NCBI RefSeq assembly: GCF_012034205.1
Contig: NZ_JAATEM010000035.1
Span: forward strand, 1-64,000
Length of the DNA stretch: 64,000 bases
Source: Streptomyces composti
GTDB lineage: Bacteria > Actinomycetota > Actinomycetes > Streptomycetales > Streptomycetaceae
Direction of reading: 5' to 3'
Both the position numbers and the translations under genes were made by a program. Below are positions 16,690 through 24,976 of the stretch, in pieces. Below the pieces are notes generated by a model. It worked only from the letters and a program-made list of their open reading frames with translations, was not told the origin of the DNA and did not search any database. The stretch's first letter is position 1, and every line of letters starts with the position of its first letter.

Positions 16690-18933
16690 GTGCGGTCCAG
16701 GCTGCGGGACCGCATCGCGGCGTCCGATCCCGGGCTGCTGCGGCTGACGTCGGGGCTGCGCACGGTGGGCGCCATCGCGCTGGCCCTGGCGGTCCTGGCC
16801 CCCTTCGGCCCCGGCATCACCCGGCTGGTGGCCGGGGCGATGACGTCGATGGTCGCCACCTTCGCCATCCGGGAGAAGCAGCGCCGGGCGCAGGCGGTGA
16901 CGCTCGCTCTGGGCCTGCCGGTGGCACTGGTGTCGGTGTCGCTGGGTGCGCTGCTGAGCCGGCGGCCGGTCGTGGGCGACGTGTTCTTCGTGGTGCTGAT
17001 CTTCAGCGCGGTCTACGGCCGGCGCTTCGGCGAGCGGGGCACCACGCTGGGGCTGATCGGGTTCCAGACGTACTTCATCTCCCTGTTCGTCGGGGCCTCC
17101 CCCGAGGGCCTGCCCGGGATGTGGGCGGTGGTGGCCGTCGCCTTCGCGTGCAGCGCGCTGGTGCGGTTCGTGCTGGTTCCGGTGACGCCCGCGGCTCTGC
17201 TGAGCAGGCTGCGGGAGGCGTTCCGGGCCCGTCTCGCACAGCTGGTCTCGGCCCATCTGGCGCTGCTCGAGGCGGATCCGGACGACCCGGACGCCGTCGG
17301 CAAGGCGCTGGAGGAGGTCCGCGAGGGCACCGCGCGGCTGCACGAGACGGCGCTGATGATCCAGTCCCGCCTGGAGGAGGGCACGCCGGACGAGGGGACC
17401 GCGCGACTGGTGCAGCGGCGCATCGCGGACGCGGAGATCGCCGCGGAACGGCTCGGCCTGGTGCTGCTGTCGGCGCGCAGCGCCGAACGGGCGGACACCC
17501 TGACGCTGCATCTGCCGGGCGCGCCCGCACCGGAGATGGGCCGGCTGCCGGGTCCCGAGGAGTCGACGGCGCTGGTGCGGCGGGATCTGATCGCGCTGCG
17601 CGCGCTGGTGCTGCGCTCCGGCGGCGAGGCCGCGGAGAACGTGCTGAGGCAGGTGCGCAACCGGCTGCTCGCCTACCGGGAGGAGGAGAACCTCCCGGCG
17701 GCGTCCCCGGCGGTGCAGGACGTGTTCCGGGCGATCGGTGAGACCGCGCGTGCCGTGCTGGGGCTGCGGATCGCGCTGGAGGGCGCGCCGGAGGAGGAGG
17801 ACGAGTCGCCGGAGACGACGCGGTCCCGGGAGGAGCTGGACGCCGAGGACGCGGCCATCGACGCCGAGCAGGCCGGGCAGGAGGAGGAGCCGAAGGGGCT
17901 GCGGCGCCCGACGACCCGGGCGGCGGTACAGGTCGCGGTGGGGTCGACGCTGGCCATCCTGGGCGGGGAGCTGATCTCCGCGGACCGCTGGTACTGGGCG
18001 GTGCTCACCTGCTGGATCGTCTTCCTCAACACCGCCTCGACGGGCGAGATCCTCGTCAAGGGCTACCGCAGGCTGCTGGGCACGGTCTTCGGCGTCGTGG
18101 CCGGCATCGTGCTGGCCGGGCTGGTGGGGCAGCACACGGTGGCGGCGTTCGCGCTGGTGCTGCTGCTGATCTTCGCGATGTTCTACTCGGCCCCGCTGTC
18201 CTACACGCTGACGTCGTTCTTCGTGACCGCGATGCTGGGCCTGCTCTACACGCTGCTGCACACCTACAGCTGGGAGGTGCTGGTGCTGCGCGTGGAGGAG
18301 ACCGCGCTGGGCGCGGCCTGCGGAGTGGTGGCGGCGGCCTTCGTGCTGCCGGTGAAGACGGACCGCCGCACCAACGAACTGCTCGGCACGGTGCTGGAGC
18401 GGCTCGCCGAGGTCACCGAGGCCGCGGTGGGCCAGCTCAGCGGCGGCCCGGCGGACGACCTGCTGGACAAGGCACGGGAGCTGGACCAGGCGCTGGGCGA
18501 CCTGCGCGGCGCGGTCCAGCCGCTCACCCACCCCGTGACCCCGCTGCGGGCCCGCCGCAGCACGGCCCAGTACGTGGTGGCCCTCCTGGAGACCTGCGCC
18601 TACCACGCGCGCTCGCTCGCCGCCACGGCCGAGCTCCTGCCCGCCCATCCCTCCATCGCCGCGGACCCGCGGCTGGGCGGAGCCGCGGCCCGCACGGTGC
18701 GCAACATCCGGACGATCGCGGCCCGCGTCGAGGACGAACAGACGGACCGCAGGCCGGACCGCCAGGTGGAGACGGGCGCCAGCATCGCCTCCCTGCTCAG
18801 CGCCCCGAGCGGCGACAGCGCGGCCCGCTACGGCCGCATCACCACCCGCGTACTGCGCCACCTGGAACGCCTCGACGAGGCGGTGGTCGGCCTGGCCCGC
18901 CCCTTGGGCGTACGGGTGGCCACCAAGGACTGA
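16690..18933 (+). CDS. FUSC-family integral membrane protein
   Basis: About 747 residues. It has two membrane bundles, about residues 20-170 (LRTVGAIALALAVLAPFG, VFFVVLIFSAVYG, MWAVVAVAFACSALVRFVLVP) and about 420-570 (YWAVLTCWIVFLNTAST, RLLGTVFGVVAGIVLAGLVG, LVLLLIFAMFYSAPLSYT), each followed by a long cytoplasmic helical region. This is the duplicated FUSC layout seen in aromatic-acid and fusaric-acid exporters; the substrate is unknown. An acidic linker (EEEDESPETT) joins the halves. Start uncertain: GTG 16690 has a G-rich stretch upstream, while GTG 16669 would add seven residues. Confidence 0.85.
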   Translation: MRSRLRDRIAASDPGLLRLTSGLRTVGAIALALAVLAPFGPGITRLVAGAMTSMVATFAIREKQRRAQAVTLALGLPVALVSVSLGALLSRRPVVGDVFFVVLIFSAVYGRRFGERGTTLGLIGFQTYFISLFVGASPEGLPGMWAVVAVAFACSALVRFVLVPVTPAALLSRLREAFRARLAQLVSAHLALLEADPDDPDAVGKALEEVREGTARLHETALMIQSRLEEGTPDEGTARLVQRRIADAEIAAERLGLVLLSARSAERADTLTLHLPGAPAPEMGRLPGPEESTALVRRDLIALRALVLRSGGEAAENVLRQVRNRLLAYREEENLPAASPAVQDVFRAIGETARAVLGLRIALEGAPEEEDESPETTRSREELDAEDAAIDAEQAGQEEEPKGLRRPTTRAAVQVAVGSTLAILGGELISADRWYWAVLTCWIVFLNTASTGEILVKGYRRLLGTVFGVVAGIVLAGLVGQHTVAAFALVLLLIFAMFYSAPLSYTLTSFFVTAMLGLLYTLLHTYSWEVLVLRVEETALGAACGVVAAAFVLPVKTDRRTNELLGTVLERLAEVTEAAVGQLSGGPADDLLDKARELDQALGDLRGAVQPLTHPVTPLRARRSTAQYVVALLETCAYHARSLAATAELLPAHPSIAADPRLGGAAARTVRNIRTIAARVEDEQTDRRPDRQVETGASIASLLSAPSGDSAARYGRITTRVLRHLERLDEAVVGLARPLGVRVATKD

Positions 18934-19016
18934 CGCGAGGCCGGCACCTGGGCGCGGACGGCGCCCGGCGAACCGGGCACGGACGCGGTCCGGCGGAACG
19001 GCGGAAGGTGCCGGTG

Positions 19017-19445
19017 TCAGAAGTCCGCGGGCAGGCCGCTCGCTCTGGCGATGCCGCGGAGTTCCTCGTTCTGGTGGTGGCGCTCCCTGATGTACTCGGC
19101 GATCTCGTCGAGGCGCGTGGGGTCGTTGGCGGTGGCCGCGTCGGTGACGACGCGGACCGGGCCGCTGTCGTCGACCTCCAGCTCGACCACCTCGTTGTCC
19201 AGGCGGCCGGTGACGGCGGTGGCGATGACCAGCGCGGCCTCGTCACGGATCTCCTGCGGCAGCTCGTCGTCGCCGCCGTCGAGGGGGACGTCGAGTCCGG
19301 ACAGGCGGTGTTCCTCGATCGCCTTGAGCACCGGTTCCACCACGCGCAGCAGCAGCCGGTAGTCCTCGGTGTCCATCCGGATGCGCAGGAGGTCGAGGTA
19401 GACGTCGACGGGCCGGCCTTCCGGGGGGATCTCGGATTCACTCAT
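19017..19445 (-). CDS. Conserved hypothetical protein
   Basis: 142 residues, acidic and soluble. It starts MSESEIPPEGRPVDVYLDLLRIRMD and continues with a helical part (LLLRVVEPVLKAIEEHRLSG) and an even-spaced acidic C-terminal part (RLDEIAEYIRERHHQNEELRGIARASGL). I do not recognise a named family, though the style is that of conserved Streptomyces proteins. The ATG at 19445 is the sensible start; upstream codons in this frame overlap the end of the DUF1206 gene. It converges with the FUSC gene and lies just downstream of DUF1206, possibly in one unit. Confidence 0.72.
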   Translation of the reverse strand: MSESEIPPEGRPVDVYLDLLRIRMDTEDYRLLLRVVEPVLKAIEEHRLSGLDVPLDGGDDELPQEIRDEAALVIATAVTGRLDNEVVELEVDDSGPVRVVTDAATANDPTRLDEIAEYIRERHHQNEELRGIARASGLPADF

Positions 19446-19473
19446 TGATCCCGTGTTCCCCGATCGGGCGGGC

Positions 19474-20328
19474 CTATCCGGAATCCGGTGCCTCAGACGC
19501 GCCGCCAGCGGGCCAGCGCGAAGGAGAACACGCCGAACAGCACCAGGCCCGCGGCGACGCAGACCAGCAGCCACGGGCCCAGCGGGGTTGCGGCGAGGCT
19601 GCGCAGGTGTCGTCCATGCCCTTGGCGCGGTCCGGCTCGTAGGCGAGCGCGGCGCGCACCGCGAAGACACCGGCCGCGGCGAAGACCAGGCCGCGTGCCA
19701 CGCCGCCGCCGACCCCGCTCACGTCCAGCAGCCGGCGGGCGCGGCGGCTCAGCTCACCGAGCTTGAGCTTCTTGTGGTAGGTGCGGCGGGCCGCCTGGAC
19801 GCCGATCCAGCAGCCGGCGCCCACGATCACCAGGCCGGCCGCGCCGACCAGCCACTGTCCGGCCGGTGCCTCGAGGGCCCGGGCCGTGACGTCCCGCGAC
19901 TGCCGGTCGCTGGACCCGCCTCCCGCGTCGCGGTCGGCGGCGAAGGCCAGCACGGACCAGGCGACGCACGTGTAGAACCCGCACCGCGCGAGCGCGGTCA
20001 GCCGCTTGCGCGCGCCGCGGCCGTCCTTGCCGACCGCGCCGGACACCGCCTCGGACAGCCGCCACAGGGCCATGCCGGCCAGTCCGGCGCCCAGCGCCCA
20101 CAGCAGCAGCGCGCCGAACGGCCGGGCGGCCAGCTCGGCCAGCGCGCCGCCCCGGTCCGCCTGCCGCCCGCTGCCGCCGAAGGCGATCCGCAGGGCCAGC
20201 ACGCCGACCAGCAGATAGATCACCCCCCGGGCGGTCAGTCCCGCCCGCGCGGCCCCCTCCGTCCACGAGCCCTGCGCCGCCCTCCGGGCACCGGCCCGCC
20301 CCCGCCATGCCATCACTCGCGCGTTCAT
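19474..20328 (-). pseudogene. DUF1206 membrane protein, apparent one-base frameshift near the 3' end
   Basis: The frame from ATG 20328 (GGGAGG six bases upstream) encodes a typical DUF1206 protein with about six membrane helices (GVIYLLVGVLALRIAFGG, FGALLLWALGAGLAGMALW, GQWLVGAAGLVIVGAGCWIG and others) up to YEPDRAKGMDDT. After that the frame runs into Trp/Cys/Arg-rich sequence ending at 19474. Reading one frame over gives LRSLAATPLGPWLLVCVAAG and LFGVFSFALARWRRV, the expected last helix, with a stop at 19493-19495. One missing base in the GG at 19606-19607 explains this. The rest looks intact, so a sequencing error is possible. Function of DUF1206 is unknown. Confidence 0.82.
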
Positions 20329-20404
20329 GCGACCTCCCGGCACAGCGGATGCCCCGGCAGGACGGGCGTACGCCCGTGAAGTCGCCGGGCGTGACGGCGG
20401 GTGC

Positions 20405-20689
20405 TCAGGTGGTGGTCAGCGGTCCGGGTGCGGCGGTCGCGGGGCCCGGCAGGTGCGCGGAAGGGGTGGCGGTGGCGAGGGGGCCGGGCGTCGCTGCGGG
20501 CGGGGCGGCGGCGAGCCAGCGGTGAGCGGTGGCCAGGGCCTGCCGCACATCGCGGTTGCCGGTGATGACGCACAGCGTGTAGGCGAGGTCACGGGCCAGG
20601 GCGCCGGACGCCTGAGGGGTGCCCTCCTGCGGCAGCTGCTCGTAGTCGTCGACGAGGCGGCGCAGCACGGCGGGGTCGGGCTTGAGCAT
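20405..20689 (-). CDS. DUF5133 domain protein
   Basis: 94 residues. MLKPDPAVLRRLVDDYEQL at the start followed by LARDLAYTLCVITGNRDVRQALATAHRWLA is the pattern of the DUF5133 family, small Streptomyces proteins of unknown function often found near stress sigma-factor genes. The tail is Pro/Ala/Thr-rich and probably disordered. ATG at 20689 has GGAAAGAG upstream. It lies 69 bases downstream of the sigma factor gene on the same strand and may be cotranscribed. Confidence 0.78.
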   Translation of the reverse strand: MLKPDPAVLRRLVDDYEQLPQEGTPQASGALARDLAYTLCVITGNRDVRQALATAHRWLAAAPPAATPGPLATATPSAHLPGPATAAPGPLTTT

Positions 20690-20758
20690 GTGTCTCTTTC
20701 CGTTGCGGTTCCGGGGTGAACTGGAGTGAGGTGAGGGGCTGCCGGGGTGGCGCGGGGC

Positions 20759-21640
20759 TCAGACGGAGGGCGTGTGGCCGCCGCGCGGCCTGCGCTCCTC
20801 CATCGCCTCGGCGCGGATGCGGGCGCAGCTGCGGCTGATGAGGCGCGAGACGTGCATCTGGGAGATGCCCAGGCGGTCGGCGATGCGGCTCTGGGTCATG
20901 TCCTCGAAGAACCGCATGTAGAGAATGGCGCGCTCGCGTTCCGGCAGCCGGCGCAGTCCCGCCTTGGCCGACTCGCGGTCGACCACGACGTCGTAGGAGG
21001 AGTCGGAGGCTCCGAGGGTGTCGGCGAGGCTGTAACCGTCGTCGTCCGAGGAGAGCTCCGCGTCCAGCGAGAGGGTGCTGAAGCTCTCCAGCGCTTCCAT
21101 CCCGGCCGAGACCTCCTCGTCGGTGAGCCCGGTGTGCGCGGCGATGTCCGCCACGGAGGGCTCGGGGCTGCCCGGGTTCTGGGTGAGTTCGCGGCGGGCG
21201 ACACGCACCTTGTTGCGCAGCTCCTGGACCCGGCGGGGCACCCGCAGCGCCCACATGCGGTCCCGGAAGTGGCGCTTGACCTCGCCGGTGATGGTGGGCA
21301 CGGCGTAGCTCTCGAAGGCTCCGCGTGCCGGGTCGAAGCGGTCGATGGCCTTCACCAGGCCGAGGGCGGCCACCTGACGCAGGTCCTCGACGGACTCACC
21401 GCGGTCGCGGAAGCGGCCGGCTATGCGGTGCGCCATGGGGAGCCAGGCGGTGACCAGTTCGCCGCGGACGGCGTCCCGCTCGGGCCCGTCCTCCAGGGCG
21501 GCAAGCCGGGTGAAGAGGGCGGCCGTCTCGGGGGCGTCGTCGTGCCGCCTGCGGGCGGGGGCGTCGTCGTGCCGCCTGCGGGCCGGGGCGGCCGTCGCGG
21601 TCGTGGTGTCGGGGCGGTCGGTGGGCGTGTCGATCAGCAT
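20759..21640 (-). CDS. SigB/SigF-family RNA polymerase sigma factor
   Basis: 293 residues, an alternative sigma-70 factor with regions 2, 3 and 4: VEDLRQVAALGLVKAIDRFDP and YAVPTITGEVKRHFRD (region 2), RVPRRVQELRNKVR (region 3), and PERERAILYMRFFEDMTQSRIADRLGISQMHVSRL (region 4). This is the SigB/SigF/SigG group, controlled by RsbW-type kinases and STAS antagonists, both encoded nearby. By gene order it could be the SigM orthologue of S. coelicolor, but I hold that loosely. ATG 21640 has GGGAG upstream. The N terminus carries a nine-residue tandem repeat. An RsbW-like gene lies upstream on the same strand. Confidence 0.9.
   Translation of the reverse strand: MLIDTPTDRPDTTTATAAPARRRHDDAPARRRHDDAPETAALFTRLAALEDGPERDAVRGELVTAWLPMAHRIAGRFRDRGESVEDLRQVAALGLVKAIDRFDPARGAFESYAVPTITGEVKRHFRDRMWALRVPRRVQELRNKVRVARRELTQNPGSPEPSVADIAAHTGLTDEEVSAGMEALESFSTLSLDAELSSDDDGYSLADTLGASDSSYDVVVDRESAKAGLRRLPERERAILYMRFFEDMTQSRIADRLGISQMHVSRLISRSCARIRAEAMEERRPRGGHTPSV
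21534..21587. repeat. 27-bp tandem repeat inside the sigma factor gene
   Basis: Two copies of a 27-base unit (21534-21560 and 21561-21587) with one mismatch. They encode a duplicated nine-residue block (ARRRHDDAP) in the disordered N-terminal extension of the sigma factor, ahead of region 2, and keep the reading frame. Confidence 0.8.
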
Positions 21641-21756
21641 GCGGTTTCGCTCCCGAGCGGTGGTGTTGGGGGGTTGCCGCGGGACGGGGCCGCAGACGCC
21701 GTAGCGGTCATACCGGTCCCGCCGGCGCGCCTCCGGTCCGAAGCACGAAACTCCGG

Positions 21757-21781
21757 TTGCCCTGGGTTCTGGGGAACAAAC
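21757..21781 (-). promoter_or_regulatory. Possible SigB-like promoter upstream of the sigma factor gene
   Basis: On the minus strand GTTT (21781-21778), 15 bases, then GGGCAA (21762-21757), a partial match to GNNT-N14/16-GGGTAC with two mismatches in the -10. It lies 117 bases upstream of the sigma start, in the gap after the RsbW-like gene. Autoregulation is plausible but the match is weak. Confidence 0.3.
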
Positions 21782-21822
21782 TCCGCTTTGTGTGGCAATC
21801 CGCCGCGAGCCCCCGGCGGGGT

Positions 21823-22266
21823 TCAGGACAGGGGCACCACGGCGGTGATGCACTTGCCGCCGGAGGGCAGGTCGGACACCCGTACGTCGCGGGCGAGCCG
21901 GCAGACGATGGGCCAGCCGTGGCCGCCGGGGCGGGTGCCGCGCTGCCGTTCCGGATCGGGTGCGGCGGTGGGCAGCCGGTCGCTGCGGTCGCTGACCGAG
22001 ACACGTATGCCGGGGCCGGTGACGTCGATGCGGACGTCGGTGACCCCGCCGCCGTGCACGATGGCGTTGGTGGTGAGCTCGGACGCCACCAGCAGGGCGT
22101 CGGCGAGCGCGTCGGTGTCGCAGGGAGAGTGCAGGGCGCGGCAGCGGTCGGACACCGCCTGCCGCACGGCCTGCCGTACGTCGCACGGCCGGTAGTCCGC
22201 CTGCGGCGCGGACCGGCGGGCGCCGGGCGGTGCGGCAACGGGGTCGATCGGGTTCTCCTCACACAT
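21823..22266 (-). CDS. RsbW-like anti-sigma factor kinase
   Basis: 147 residues with a complete GHKL ATPase domain: LLVASELTTNAIVHGGG (N box), VSVSDRSD, and RPGGHGWPIVCRLARD (G box), ending GGKCITAVVPL. It lies directly upstream of the SigB-family sigma gene on the same strand, the typical place for the cognate anti-sigma factor, although the 182-base gap contains its own candidate promoter. ATG 22266 has AGGAG seven bases upstream; the longer frame to 22368 lacks one. Confidence 0.85.
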   Translation of the reverse strand: MCEENPIDPVAAPPGARRSAPQADYRPCDVRQAVRQAVSDRCRALHSPCDTDALADALLVASELTTNAIVHGGGVTDVRIDVTGPGIRVSVSDRSDRLPTAAPDPERQRGTRPGGHGWPIVCRLARDVRVSDLPSGGKCITAVVPLS

Positions 22267-22423
22267 CCTTCGGCTCCTGTCGGGGCGGACGGACCTCGCC
22301 ACGGGCGGCCGGTCCACCCCTTCCGGCTCACCTGCCGCCGCGCCGCCAAACCTCGCCGCGCCGGTCACCTGTGTCTTCTCCGGCGCATGTCATCCGGGGG
22401 GCGGACGGGGGTACGCGGTGTAC

Positions 22424-22645
22424 ATGACCGACGTTGTGGACTCGGACGAACTGCTCCGGCGGATCCAGCGGGCGCGGGCCTTCGCCGCGCGCGCGGAACG
22501 CGAGTGGCGGGCCAGGGGCGAGGAGGCGGCGCGGACCGATCCCCGTGCGGCCGGCGAGGCGGAGTCGCGGCGGGTGGCGTACGAGGTGGTCGTCGAGGTG
22601 CTGGACGAGATCGTGCGTCCGGGCAGGCACCCGGTGCGGGGCTGA
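22424..22645 (+). CDS. Small hypothetical protein
   Basis: 73 residues, highly charged and helical: DSDELLRRIQRARAFAARAE, then a polar middle, then RRVAYEVVVEVLDEIVRPG. No signal peptide, membrane segment or recognised domain. The ATG at 22424 is used; a GTG at 22418 would add two residues. Codon use is like that of its neighbours, with strongly GC-biased third positions, so it is probably real. It stands 69 bases upstream of the PLP decarboxylase gene on the same strand. Confidence 0.6.
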   Translation: MTDVVDSDELLRRIQRARAFAARAEREWRARGEEAARTDPRAAGEAESRRVAYEVVVEVLDEIVRPGRHPVRG

Positions 22646-22714
22646 CACGGCAGCACCGTCGTCGTCCCGTCGCACCGGCCGGTTGGCACGGCGGGCTTCG
22701 GGCACCCGGTGGTC

Positions 22715-24187
22715 ATGAGCATGGATCACGGCAGGGCACCGGTGCTCGAGGCGCTGGAGGAGTATCACCGCCACGGACGCCTCGGCTTCACGCCGCCCGG
22801 TCACAAGCAGGCGCGCGGTGCCGATCCGGCCGCCCGCGAGATTCTCGGCGACGCGGTGTTCCTGGGCGATGTGCTGGCCTCGGGCGGTCTGGACGACCGG
22901 CTCACCCGGGGGCGGGTGCTCGAGCGGGCGCAGCAGCTGATGGCGGACGCGGTGCACGCGGAGCACACCTTCTTCAGCACCTGCGGCAGCTCCCTGTCGG
23001 TCAAGGCGGCCATGCTGTCCGCGGCGGGGCCGCACGAGAAGCTGCTGATCGGGCGGGACGCCCACAAGTCGGTGGTGGCGGGGCTGATCCTGTCCGGGAT
23101 CGAGCCGGTGTGGGTGGAGCCCCGCTGGGACACCGGGCGGCGCATCGCGCATCCGCCGTCGGCCGCGGAGTTCGAGCGGGCCTTCGAGGCGCATCCGGAC
23201 GCCCGCGGCGCCCTCGTCACCAGCCCCACCCCGTACGGCGCCTGCGCGGATCTGCGGTCCGTCGCCGAGGTGTGCCACCGGCGCTCGCGTCCGCTGATCG
23301 TGGACGAGGCCTGGGGCGCACATCTGCCCTTCCACCCGGATCTGCCGTCCTGGGCGATGGACGCGGGTGCGGACATCTGCGTGACCAGCATCCACAAGAT
23401 GGGCAGCGGCCTTGAGCAGGGCTCGGTGTTCCATCTGCGGGGCGGTCTGGTGCCGCCGGCGCTGCTGGGCATGCGGGCGGACCTGCTGGGCACGACCAGC
23501 CCCTCGGTGCTGATCCTGGCCGGGATGGACGCGTGGCGGCGTCAGATGGCGCTGCGCGGCGAGGAGCTGCTGGGGGCCGCGCTGGAGCTGGCGGCCGGGG
23601 TGCGTGCGGCGGTCGAGGAGATCGACGGCATGCATGTGCACGACCGCGCCGACTTCTGCGGCCCGGGGCTCGCGGACGACTTCGACCCGCTGCCCGGTGT
23701 CGTCGACGTCAGCGGTCTGGGCATCACCGGCTACCGGGCGGCGGACTGGCTGCGTGCGGAGCGGGCCATCGACGCGCATCTGGTGGACCACCGCCGGATC
23801 GGTGCGCAGATCACTCACGGCGACGACCGGGAGACCACCGGGGAGCTGCTGTCGGCGCTGCGCGACCTGGGCCGGGCGGCCCGGGACATGCCGCGGACGC
23901 CCGAGGTGGAGGTGCCGCTGCCCGGGGAGCTGCGGATGGAGCAGGCGCTGCTGCCGCGAGACGCGTTCTTCGGTCCGGCGGAGAACGTTCCGCTGTCCGA
24001 GGCGGCCGGGCGGCTCGCGGCCGAGATGATCACTCCGTATCCGCCGGGGATCCCCGCCGTGCTGCCGGGCGAGCGGCTCACCGGGCCGGTGCTGCGCTAT
24101 CTGCGGACCGGCCACGACGCGGGGATGAACCTCCCGGATGCGTCCGGTCCCGGGCTGGACACGATGCGGGTGGTGGCGCGGGAGTGA
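22715..24187 (+). CDS. PLP-dependent Orn/Lys/Arg decarboxylase family protein
   Basis: About 490 residues, fold type I PLP enzyme of the ornithine/lysine/arginine decarboxylase group (biodegradative-type short form). Motifs: GFTPPGHKQ near the N terminus, FFSTCGSSLSVKAA for phosphate and cofactor contacts, IVDEAWGAHLPFHP with the pyridine-binding Asp, and SIHKMGSGLEQGS with the Schiff-base lysine at about residue 228. The C-terminal domain ends PYPPGIPAVLPGE, typical of the family. Substrate not decided by sequence. No clear ribosome site distinguishes the clustered starts at 22709, 22715 and 22721. Confidence 0.87.
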   Translation: MSMDHGRAPVLEALEEYHRHGRLGFTPPGHKQARGADPAAREILGDAVFLGDVLASGGLDDRLTRGRVLERAQQLMADAVHAEHTFFSTCGSSLSVKAAMLSAAGPHEKLLIGRDAHKSVVAGLILSGIEPVWVEPRWDTGRRIAHPPSAAEFERAFEAHPDARGALVTSPTPYGACADLRSVAEVCHRRSRPLIVDEAWGAHLPFHPDLPSWAMDAGADICVTSIHKMGSGLEQGSVFHLRGGLVPPALLGMRADLLGTTSPSVLILAGMDAWRRQMALRGEELLGAALELAAGVRAAVEEIDGMHVHDRADFCGPGLADDFDPLPGVVDVSGLGITGYRAADWLRAERAIDAHLVDHRRIGAQITHGDDRETTGELLSALRDLGRAARDMPRTPEVEVPLPGELRMEQALLPRDAFFGPAENVPLSEAAGRLAAEMITPYPPGIPAVLPGERLTGPVLRYLRTGHDAGMNLPDASGPGLDTMRVVARE

Positions 24188-24209
24188 GGGCCGGGGGTGG
24201 CGGGACGAA

Positions 24210-24223
24210 GTGAAACAGGTCAC
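24210..24223 (+). promoter_or_regulatory. Crp-type binding site
   Basis: GTGAAACAGGTCAC matches both the CRP core GTGA-N6-TCAC and the Streptomyces Crp motif GTG-N6-GNCAC as I recall it. It overlaps a perfect 12-base palindrome GGTCACGTGACC (24218-24229). It lies about 50-70 bases before the structured RNA and 234 bases before the Crp-like gene. Confidence 0.5.
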
Positions 24224-24275
24224 GTGACCCGGTTCCGGTGTCGAGTCGCCCGCGCCGATGGTTTATCGTTCATAC

Positions 24276-24363
24276 ATACGTGGTGATGGGGTCGACGCGC
24301 AGGTCCCCCGTACACCACCGTTTGCCGCCCTGGCTGGTTTCCCCCGTCCAGCCAGGGCTTTTT
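24276..24363 (+). ncRNA. Candidate structured RNA with two C-rich hairpins (6C-like)
   Basis: Two hairpins in tandem. The first pairs GTGGTG (24280-24285) with CACCAC (24313-24318) and holds TCCCCCGTA on its 3' side. The second pairs GCCCTGGCTGG (24327-24337) with CCAGCCAGGGC (24348-24358), has loop TTTCCCCCGT and is followed by TTTTT. Two stem-loops each exposing a C run resemble the actinobacterial 6C RNA, though here the runs are five Cs. It could be a free small RNA or an attenuated leader of the Crp-like gene 93 bases downstream. The 5' end is a guess. Confidence 0.5.
24327..24363 (+). terminator. Rho-independent terminator
   Basis: An 11-base perfect stem with a ten-base loop followed by five Ts. 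This is the only classical stem-plus-T-run terminator I noticed in the window. Confidence 0.8.
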
Positions 24364-24456
24364 CTGTCCTCCCGGATGCCACGAACGGCGGCAGCGGCTG
24401 AAATGGGGCGTAGGGGAAGCACCGGAACCGACGGCCCCGGCGAGGAGCTGCGCCTC

Positions 24457-24912
24457 ATGACCAAAGCCATCAAACTCCTGACCGCCCTGCCCCCACCGCA
24501 ACGGGAGCGCCTGATGGCGCTCGCCCGGGAGGTGGCCTTCCCGGAGGACACCCGGATCTTCGAGGCGGGCGGCACCGCGGACCGGTTCTGGGTCATCCGT
24601 TCCGGCGCCGTCACGCTCGACCAGCAGGTCGACGAGCTGCACCGGATCACCGTCGCCAGCCTGGGCGCCGGTGACCTGCTCGGCTGGTCCTGGCTGTTCC
24701 CGCCCTACCAGTGGGACTTCGGGGCCCAGGCGTTCAGCCCGGTGCGCGCCTACGAGTTCGAGGCCGCCGCCGTGCTCCGGCTGTGCGACGAGGACCCGCG
24801 GCTCGGTCTGACGCTGGTGCGCAACGTCGCCGAGATCCTGGCGCACCGGCTGGAGATGACGCGGGGCCAGCTCCTCGAGCAGTACGCCCTGCACCGGCGC
24901 GGGGTGCTGTAG
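24457..24912 (+). CDS. Crp/Fnr-type cyclic nucleotide-binding domain protein
   Basis: 151 residues containing only the sensor half of a Crp-like protein: FEAGGTADRFWVIRSGAVTLDQQ and ASLGAGDLLGWSWLFPPYQW form the cNMP-binding jelly roll, followed by the long dimer helix (DPRLGLTLVRNVAEILAHRLEMTRGQLLEQYAL). There is no helix-turn-helix DNA-binding domain, so it is unlikely to act as a regulator by itself; stand-alone domains of this kind may bind other proteins. The ATG at 24457 has GAGGAG nine bases upstream. A structured RNA and a Crp-type site precede it. Confidence 0.82.
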   Translation: MTKAIKLLTALPPPQRERLMALAREVAFPEDTRIFEAGGTADRFWVIRSGAVTLDQQVDELHRITVASLGAGDLLGWSWLFPPYQWDFGAQAFSPVRAYEFEAAAVLRLCDEDPRLGLTLVRNVAEILAHRLEMTRGQLLEQYALHRRGVL

Positions 24913-24918
24913 CTCCCG

Positions 24919-24955
24919 CCGCCGGGCTCCACGGGCGGCAGCGGCGAGCCGGCGG
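24919..24955. terminator. Terminator hairpin between convergent genes
   Basis: CCGCCGGGCTC (24919-24929) pairs with GAGCCGGCGG (24946-24955), leaving one bulged G. It sits between the converging Crp-like and MFS genes and could serve both. Confidence 0.5.
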
Positions 24956-24976
24956 ACGCGACCGGCAGGCCGTGGA

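Noticed and set aside
21767..21778. GTTC-N4-GAAC palindrome upstream of the sigma factor gene
   Set aside because: It resembles a LexA box but the half sites are in the opposite order (LexA needs GAAC-N4-GTTC), so I did not call it one.
22418..22424. GTG start at 22418 for the small protein
   Set aside because: It would add only two residues and has no better ribosome site than the ATG at 22424.
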